Shown: positions 7,451 to 11,437 of the stretch, piece after piece
Layout of the letters: the number at the start of each line of letters is the position of its first letter
Numbering within the stretch: position 1 is the first letter of the stretch
Source of the DNA: an uncultured Lachnospiraceae bacterium
Lineage (GTDB): Bacteria; Bacillota; Clostridia; Lachnospirales; Lachnospiraceae
DNA length: 11,437 bases
Direction of reading: 5' to 3'
Assembly: GCA_947594335.1 (NCBI GenBank)
Contig: CANQEC010000058.1
Location: 1-11,437 of the forward strand
Made by a program: the position numbers and the translations under genes
The notes under the pieces: model-generated
The model's input: the letters and a program-made list of their open reading frames with translations, nothing else
Told to the model about the DNA's origin: nothing
Databases searched by the model: none

Positions 7451-8911
7451 ATGAAAAAAATATTATTTGTCTCATCAGAAGTGGTCCCGTTTATAAAAAC
7501 GGGCGGACTTGCGGATGTGGCCGGGTCGCTTCCGAAATATTTTGACAAGAATGAGTTTGATGTCAGAGTGATTCTTCCAAAGTATCTGTGCATGAACGAA
7601 AAATGGAAGAATCAGCTTAATTATGTCACTCATTTTTACATGGATCTTTCCTGGCGTTCCCAGTATGTGGGGATTCTGGAAATGAAGTACGAAGGAGTTC
7701 AGTTCTATTTTATTGACAACGAGTACTACTTTGCCGGACCAAGGCCGTATGGAAATATCTATCAGGATGTCGAGAAGTTTGCATTTTTTTCAAAGGCCGC
7801 TCTCTCCGCGCTTCCTGTGATCGGCTTCCAGCCTGATATCATTCACTGTCACGACTGGCAGACCGGCCTGATTCCCGTACTTCTCAAGGATAAATTCCAC
7901 GAGGGGGAATTTTTCCGGGACATGAAATCCGTCATTACCATACATAATCTGAAGTTTCAGGGCGTATGGGATGTAAAGACCGTGCGCGACATCACCGGGC
8001 TTCCGGCTTATTATTTCGCCCCGGATAAGCTTGAGGCGTACGGAGACGCGAATTATCTCAAGGGCGGTATCGTATACGCGGACGCTGTCACGACAGTCAG
8101 CAATACATATGCCGAGGAGATTAAGACGCCCTTCTACGGCGAGCGCCTGGACGGACTGATGCGGGCGAGGTCAAACTGCCTGAGCGGTATTGTGAACGGA
8201 ATCGATTACAATGAATACAATCCGGAGACAGACCCTCTGATCGAGAAGAATTACTCGGCAAAGACGTTCCGCAAGGAGAAGATCAAGAATAAGCGTGCTC
8301 TTCAAAGAGAGCTGGGCCTGGAACAGAATGACTCGGTTTTCATGGTGGGCATCGTGTCCCGTCTGACGGATCAGAAGGGATTTGATCTGATCGCCTACAT
8401 GATGGACGAAATGTGTCAGCAGAATCTTCAGCTTGTCGTTCTTGGAACGGGCGATGAAAAGTATGAGAACATGTTCCGCCATTTTGCATGGAAATATCAG
8501 GGGAAGGTTTCCGCGAATATCTTTTATTCGGAAGCTTTGTCCCATAAGATTTATGCATCCTGCGACGCTTTCCTGATGCCGTCTCTGTTTGAGCCGTGCG
8601 GGCTGTCTCAGCTGATGAGCCTTCGCTACGGCACGCTTCCGATCGTGCGCGAGACGGGCGGACTGAAGGATACGGTTATCCCGTACAACGAGTACGACAG
8701 CACCGGAACAGGCTTCAGCTTTGCAAATTATAATGCGCATGAGATGTTCTTCACGCTCAAGTACGCGATGGGGATTTATTACGACAGGAAACGTGAGTGG
8801 AACAAACTGATCGACCGCGCGATGGCGATGGATTTCTCCTGGAACAATTCCGCGAGGAAATACGAGCAGCTTTACAGAAAGCTTCTTGGAGAGGACCAGG
8901 AAGCGGTATAA
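7451..8911 (+). CDS. glgA: Glycogen synthase (ADP-glucose type, GT5)
   Basis: This 486-aa protein elongates alpha-1,4-glucan from a nucleotide glucose donor, ADP-glucose in the bacterial GlgA family. The N-terminal Rossmann domain starts with SSEVVPFIKTGGLADV, containing the donor-binding K16-T17-G18-G19. HCHDWQTGLIP lies near the middle of the N-domain. The C-terminal domain has NGIDY, SRLTDQKG and PSLFEPCGLSQL, with the conserved E381, followed by RETGGLKDT. Length is normal for GlgA. Start ATG 7451 is supported by GGAGG at 7440-7444, 6 nt upstream; an ATG at 7436 would add five residues but overlaps that site. No glgC, glgD, glgB or glgP is present in the window, so it is a detached glg gene. 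Its place after spo0A recalls the known link between granulose storage and sporulation in clostridia; shared control here is inference. Confidence 0.97.
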   Translation: MKKILFVSSEVVPFIKTGGLADVAGSLPKYFDKNEFDVRVILPKYLCMNEKWKNQLNYVTHFYMDLSWRSQYVGILEMKYEGVQFYFIDNEYYFAGPRPYGNIYQDVEKFAFFSKAALSALPVIGFQPDIIHCHDWQTGLIPVLLKDKFHEGEFFRDMKSVITIHNLKFQGVWDVKTVRDITGLPAYYFAPDKLEAYGDANYLKGGIVYADAVTTVSNTYAEEIKTPFYGERLDGLMRARSNCLSGIVNGIDYNEYNPETDPLIEKNYSAKTFRKEKIKNKRALQRELGLEQNDSVFMVGIVSRLTDQKGFDLIAYMMDEMCQQNLQLVVLGTGDEKYENMFRHFAWKYQGKVSANIFYSEALSHKIYASCDAFLMPSLFEPCGLSQLMSLRYGTLPIVRETGGLKDTVIPYNEYDSTGTGFSFANYNAHEMFFTLKYAMGIYYDRKREWNKLIDRAMAMDFSWNNSARKYEQLYRKLLGEDQEAV

Positions 8912-8932
8912 AACTGCCAGTGTGAATAAGTG

Positions 8933-9004
8933 AATAAAATACCTCCTTCTGGAAATACTGTAAATGCAGCGCAGTACGCAGTATTATGAAGGAGGTATTT
9001 TATT
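8933..9004 (+). promoter_or_regulatory. Long hairpin sequestering the ribosome binding site of the coat-like gene
   Basis: AATAAAATACCTCCTTC (8933-8949) is the exact complement of 8988-9004, a perfect 17-bp stem. An inner pair AATACTG (8954-8960) and CAGTATT (8979-8985) extends it beyond a small asymmetric internal loop. The right arm contains AAGGAGGT (8989-8996), the ribosome binding site of the gene starting at 9005, and ends at the base before its ATG. In a transcript reading through from glgA the site would be fully paired. The U-rich right end could also make this a terminator for glgA. Confidence 0.7.
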
Positions 9005-9190
9005 ATGAATGAATTATCTGAGCTCGATCTTCAGAACCTTCGTCATCTGATCGGAGGATTTTCAACGACCCAGTGCAAGATGCAGGCGTATGCGTCCCAG
9101 GCGACCGATCCCGGAGTGAAGCAGTTTTTCCAGAAATCGGCGCAGTCGGCAATGGAATCCAGGCAGCAGCTTATGAGCTTCTTACAGTAA
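9005..9190 (+). CDS. Small CotF-like spore coat protein candidate
   Basis: This 61-aa protein has no signal peptide or membrane segment and reads as two amphipathic helices (LDLQNLRHLIGGFSTTQCKMQAYAS and GVKQFFQKSAQSAMESRQQLMSFLQ). This pattern resembles half of the ferritin-like Coat F fold found in small clostridial spore proteins. The start is well supported: AAGGAGGT at 8989-8996, 8 nt before ATG 9005. Its ribosome binding site lies inside a 17-bp hairpin arm, which suggests translational control. Its stop codon runs into the ribosome binding site of the next gene, so the two are probably translated together. The coat assignment is by family resemblance and context and is moderately sure. 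Confidence 0.75.
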   Translation: MNELSELDLQNLRHLIGGFSTTQCKMQAYASQATDPGVKQFFQKSAQSAMESRQQLMSFLQ

Positions 9191-9203
9191 GGAGGGTATG
9201 GAC

Positions 9204-9452
9204 ATGGATGAGAAGACGATGGTATCTGACACACTTGCCTCGATCAACGGGGAACTGATCCGCTACGGGGAGATGATCCCGCAGACGGAGAACGCGCAGT
9301 TAAAGCAGACATTGAAACAATTCAGAAATCAGTGTGAGACGTCACAGGAAGAGATTTATCAGATCGCAAGAGCAAAGCAGTATTATGTGCCGGCGGCAAA
9401 AGCCACCAGAGAAGAGATCAGTCATGTGAGATCGATCCTGACGCAGGGCTGA
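9204..9452 (+). CDS. CotF-family spore coat protein candidate
   Basis: This 82-aa protein has the features of the Coat F family: an N-terminal KTMVSDTLASINGELIRYGEMI helix, the middle segment TENAQLKQTLKQFRNQC, and the characteristic end EIYQIARAKQYYVPAAKAT, in which the tyrosine pair followed by proline is typical. It is probably a structural protein of the spore coat or a spore-associated protein. ATG 9204 is preferred because AAGGAGGG at 9189-9196 is 8 nt from it (measured from GGAGG) but only 2 nt from the earlier in-frame ATG 9198. Its ribosome binding site overlaps the preceding stop codon TAA (9188-9190), implying coupling. A strong terminator follows at 9555. Confidence 0.82.
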   Translation: MDEKTMVSDTLASINGELIRYGEMIPQTENAQLKQTLKQFRNQCETSQEEIYQIARAKQYYVPAAKATREEISHVRSILTQG

Positions 9453-9475
9453 GCCGCCCCCTGCCCGATCAGGAT
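9435..9475 (+). other. Stem-loop around the stop codon of the coat-like gene
   Basis: ATCCTGA (9435-9441) pairs with TCAGGAT (9469-9475), and inside it GCAGGG (9443-9448) pairs with CCCTGC (9459-9464). The loop holds the TGA stop at 9450-9452. There is no T-run after it. It may protect the 3' end or be incidental. Confidence 0.3.
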
Positions 9476-9554
9476 GACCGGGAAAAATGAGGCGAAAAGA
9501 GAGTTTGTCACGGACTGAAAACGATCCGGACAGAGAGAACAGATGAAATGGCAG

Positions 9555-9612
9555 GGAAAGCTTCCACAGCCGGGAGCAGAGAAAGGTCCGGGCTGTGGGA
9601 GCTTTCCTTTTT
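9555..9612 (+). terminator. Strong intrinsic terminator after the coat-like genes
   Basis: GGAAAGCT (9555-9562) pairs with AGCTTTCC (9600-9607), and the stem continues through CCACAGCC against GGGCTGTGG with one wobble and one bulge. A run of five T residues (9608-9612) follows directly. This is a classical Rho-independent terminator for plus-strand transcripts coming from the coat-like pair and possibly from glgA. Confidence 0.85.
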
Positions 9613-9640
9613 ATGCACAGGCCCTTTTATGCACAGGCCC
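9609..9640. repeat. Perfect 16-bp tandem duplication
   Basis: TTTTATGCACAGGCCC occurs at 9609-9624 and again directly at 9625-9640 with no mismatch. The first copy overlaps the T-run of the plus-strand terminator. It looks like a recent slippage or duplication event in the space between convergent genes. Confidence 0.9.
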
Positions 9641-9676
9641 GTGTAAGGAAATTGCTGCTGGCGCAGCACACGGGCC
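9636..9676 (-). terminator. Hairpin downstream of the spoVB-like gene
   Basis: GGCCCGTGT (9636-9644) and ACACGGGCC (9668-9676) form a perfect 9-bp stem. Inside, GCTGC-TGGC-GCAGC (9654-9667) makes a 5-bp tetraloop hairpin. It starts 10 bp beyond the minus-strand stop codon and is well placed to end that transcript, but no T-run follows on the minus strand, so terminator function is uncertain. Confidence 0.4.
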
Positions 9677-9686
9677 GCGCAGTCTC

Positions 9687-11219
9687 TTATCTGACTTTGC
9701 CGGAATTTGCGCAGGGCAGCATAAATACCGCGAAAAGTCCCAGATAAATTCCTCCCCGGAGTATGAGCATGCCGGGCGAACCGCTCTGCAGTACCGGCAG
9801 TATTTTCTGCAGAAGGAGCAGCCCGCAGGTACTGGCTGTGCAGAGGAGGAGCGGCCATCCGAACACGGAGAAAAAGGGAAGCCGGAGCGGAACCGTTCGG
9901 TGGAGCGTGATCAGCGTCGCGGCGAAGATCAGCAGCTGGCTCGCGAACAGGCCGAAGAAACAGCCGTCGATTCCTTTTGAGGGGACGAGCAGGACGACGG
10001 CGGCAAGGCGCACGGCAAAGCCGATGGAATTTTGCAGCGATACGGCGAAGGTCTTTCCGAGGCCGTGCAGAACGCTGACCAGCGTTGTGTTCAGGTAGAG
10101 GAACGGGCAGAGCCAGGCGAGATTCAGGATAAAGCGGCCCGCGAGCGAACTTCCAAACAGTAGATTTCCCAGGTCTTTTCCGAACAGGCAGAACACGTTG
10201 AAGCAGAAAAGCCCGAGCATAAGGCTGACGCGAAAAGACGCTTCGATTGTTTTTGAAAGCCGGTGGTTCTGGCCGAGGATGCGCGCTTCCGAGACCGCCG
10301 GGAGCAGCAGTGTGGCGAGCGCTCCGGTGATGGCTGTCGGAAAGAGAAGCAAAGGCATGGCCATTCCGGTCAGGGTTCCGTATACACAGAGCGCATTGGA
10401 GGGATCAAGTCCGGACCGCACAAGCTGCTGCGGCAGCAGGGCCGCCTCGATTCCCTGCAGGACGCAGATCAGCATGCGGTTGGCGCTTAAGGGGGCGGAG
10501 ACGGCGGTGATTTTTCTGCATTCCCAAAGAAGATTTCTTCTGAGAGGTTTTTCGTTTTTGGGGGAGGATCCGCCATCGTCCTTATATGGCAGCAGGAAAA
10601 AGCATGCGGTGCAAAAGAGCGCCGAGCAGAGTTCCCCGGCCATCTGGCCGAGCGCCATGACGGAGACGGACGGGGAATGTCCGTCAGCGGTCATGATATG
10701 GCAGAAAATAAGTACGGAGCCGATCCGGCAAAGCTGCTCTGCGATCTGAGCGAAGGAAGGCACTTTTACCTGTTTCCTTCCGATAAAATACCCGCCAAGA
10801 CAGGTGTGCAGGACGGAAAAGGGCAGTGAAAACGCGAGGATGCGAAGCAGAACCGCACAGCGTTTTTCGGCGAGGAATACTTTTGCGATCCAGTCGGCTT
10901 TCCAGTATACAAGAACGGCAGTCAGAACGGACAGGGAGCAGGAGACAAGAAGTCCCGAAAAAAGCGTACGGTCCGCACTCTTTTTGTCGTTTCTGGCGAA
11001 ATCCTCCGCGCAGTATCTCGAGATGGCAGTCTGGATGCCGCCTGACGCGGCGGCCATGCAGAATGCGCAGACCGGCATGGTCAGATGAAAGATTCCGATT
11101 TCCTCGGCGCCGATTGCGCGCGACAGGAATATCCTGTAAAAAAATCCGAGGATTCTTGTGGCGGCTCCGGCTGCCGTCAGAAAGAAAGTTCCTTTCAGCA
11201 AAAACTGTTTTTGGGTCAT
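9687..11219 (-). CDS. spoVB: SpoVB-like MVF/MOP-superfamily flippase
   Basis: This 510-aa polytopic membrane protein starts MTQKQFLLKGTFFLTAAGAATRILGFFYRIFLSRAIGAEEIG, typical of the SpoVB/MurJ-like branch of the polysaccharide-transporter flippases. About a dozen or more hydrophobic segments are spread along its length, with a short hydrophilic loop near KDDGGSSPKNEKPLRR. Family members move lipid-linked oligosaccharide precursors across the membrane; SpoVB is linked to spore cortex peptidoglycan. Length fits the family. The start has GGGAG (plus-strand 11226-11230) about 6-7 nt upstream. It converges on the coat-like genes and is probably monocistronic in the window. A sigma-E-like promoter upstream fits mother-cell expression. 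A general polysaccharide flippase is the alternative, as paralogues exist in clostridia. Confidence 0.88.
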   Translation of the reverse strand: MTQKQFLLKGTFFLTAAGAATRILGFFYRIFLSRAIGAEEIGIFHLTMPVCAFCMAAASGGIQTAISRYCAEDFARNDKKSADRTLFSGLLVSCSLSVLTAVLVYWKADWIAKVFLAEKRCAVLLRILAFSLPFSVLHTCLGGYFIGRKQVKVPSFAQIAEQLCRIGSVLIFCHIMTADGHSPSVSVMALGQMAGELCSALFCTACFFLLPYKDDGGSSPKNEKPLRRNLLWECRKITAVSAPLSANRMLICVLQGIEAALLPQQLVRSGLDPSNALCVYGTLTGMAMPLLLFPTAITGALATLLLPAVSEARILGQNHRLSKTIEASFRVSLMLGLFCFNVFCLFGKDLGNLLFGSSLAGRFILNLAWLCPFLYLNTTLVSVLHGLGKTFAVSLQNSIGFAVRLAAVVLLVPSKGIDGCFFGLFASQLLIFAATLITLHRTVPLRLPFFSVFGWPLLLCTASTCGLLLLQKILPVLQSGSPGMLILRGGIYLGLFAVFMLPCANSGKVR

Positions 11220-11248
11220 ATGCTGCTCCCGCGGGAAACGTTATTCTA

Positions 11249-11277
11249 TTTTTATGAGAATCCGGGGAAAGGTATGC
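11249..11277 (-). promoter_or_regulatory. Sigma-E-like promoter of the spoVB-like gene
   Basis: On the minus strand, GCATACC (11277-11271) is followed after 14 bp by CATAAAAA (11256-11249). These resemble the Bacillus sigma-E -35 (5 of 7) and -10 (6 of 8) elements at the usual spacing. The start would be near 11241, about 22 nt before the ATG. This agrees with sigma-E control of spoVB in Bacillus. Motif match only. Confidence 0.4.
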
Positions 11278-11302
11278 CGCAAAGCTGCAGGTAATTTGCG
11301 GC
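11276..11302. other. Inverted repeat in the divergent intergenic region
   Basis: GCCGCAAA (11276-11283) and TTTGCGGC (11295-11302) form a perfect 8-bp dyad with an 11-bp spacer. It just touches the -35 side of the spoVB promoter candidate, so it could be an operator. GCGGCAAA recurs at 11325-11332. Confidence 0.35.
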
Positions 11303-11342
11303 CCCTGGACGGCTTTTGTTCCTGGCGGCAAATGGGGATCCG

Positions 11343-11374
11343 CGGATTTCGATTGAAATCCGAGTAAAATACTC
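11343..11374. promoter_or_regulatory. Operator-like element, upstream copy
   Basis: GAAATCCGAGTAAAATAC (11355-11372) contains the dyad GAGTA-AAA-TACTC (11362-11374). It also overlaps a second perfect dyad, CGGATTTC-gatt-GAAATCCG (11343-11362). It lies 10-30 bp upstream of the -35 box of a strong promoter. A near-identical copy lies at 11420. The CCGAGTA-n-TACTC form recalls sites of Rrf2/IscR-type repressors; this assignment is from memory and tentative. Confidence 0.55.
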
Positions 11375-11384
11375 TTCTTTCCTC

Positions 11385-11413
11385 TTGACATATCTCTGCA
11401 GGGGTGCTATGAT
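11385..11413 (+). promoter_or_regulatory. Near-consensus sigma-A promoter for a gene beyond the window
   Basis: A perfect TTGACA (11385-11390) and TATGAT (11408-11413, 5 of 6) are spaced by exactly 17 bp. Transcription would start near 11420, reading out of the window to the right. The gene it serves is not in the window. Confidence 0.85.
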
Positions 11414-11419
11414 GATCAG

Positions 11420-11437
11420 GAAATCCGAGTAAAACAC
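11420..11437. promoter_or_regulatory. Operator-like element, downstream copy at the transcription start
   Basis: GAAATCCGAGTAAAACAC (11420-11437) matches 17 of 18 positions of 11355-11372 and is cut by the window end. It covers the predicted transcription start, a classical repressor position, and lies 65 bp (about six helical turns) from the other copy. Confidence 0.55.

Noticed and set aside
9543..9980. 145-aa plus-strand open frame over the terminator
   Set aside because: It runs through a strong terminator and antisense to spoVB, and has low-complexity composition without a ribosome binding site.
1..11437. tRNA, rRNA, CRISPR array, transposase or prophage genes
   Set aside because: No cloverleaf, ribosomal RNA segment, regularly spaced repeats or mobile-element proteins were seen on either strand.

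Overview
The window looks like a chromosomal segment of an endospore-forming, Gram-positive Firmicute of the clostridial type, most likely Lachnospiraceae. The reasons are a clear Spo0A, a SpoVB-like flippase, two small CotF-like coat proteins, strong AGGAGG-type ribosome binding sites, mid-range GC content, and cytoplasmic PAS/hybrid kinases of a kind common in gut clostridia. The assignment rests on protein character only; no database was searched.

Layout. (1) 13-6151, plus strand: a promoter inside the window drives a three-gene signalling operon. It encodes a hybrid histidine kinase with two PAS-like domains (TTG start at 73), a second hybrid kinase with a degenerate receiver before its true receiver, and a 623-aa protein ending in a divergent HD-GYP-type domain. 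(2) 6152-6547: a 396-bp gene-free region with hairpins at the operon end, then an AT-rich stretch leading to a sigma-A-type promoter for spo0A. The hexamer TGACAG/CTGTCA occurs five times here, three of them as the octamer TGACAGTA/TACTGTCA. (3) 6548-7342: spo0A. (4) 7451-8911: glgA (glycogen synthase) with its own promoter. (5) 8933-9452: a long perfect inverted repeat that buries the ribosome binding site of the first of two small CotF-like genes. (6) 9453-9686: a strong plus-strand terminator, a 16-bp tandem duplication and another hairpin between convergent genes. (7) 9687-11219, minus strand: a spoVB-like flippase with a sigma-E-like promoter. (8) 11220-11437: a divergent upstream region that ends in a near-consensus sigma-A promoter flanked by two near-identical 18-bp elements, probably an operator pair for a gene beyond the window.

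How it may fit together. Most of the window has a sporulation or stationary-phase theme: master regulator, storage polymer synthesis, coat-like proteins and an envelope lipid-linked precursor flippase. The upstream operon contains two soluble kinases with no membrane segments and no Hpt domain, next to a possible cyclic-dinucleotide enzyme or sensor. It is a candidate input module for Spo0A, but that link is inferred from position only. The points most worth following are the ribosome-binding-site hairpin at 8933-9004, the repeated TGACAGTA motif upstream of spo0A, the paired operator-like elements at the right end, and the kinase/HD-GYP-like operon.
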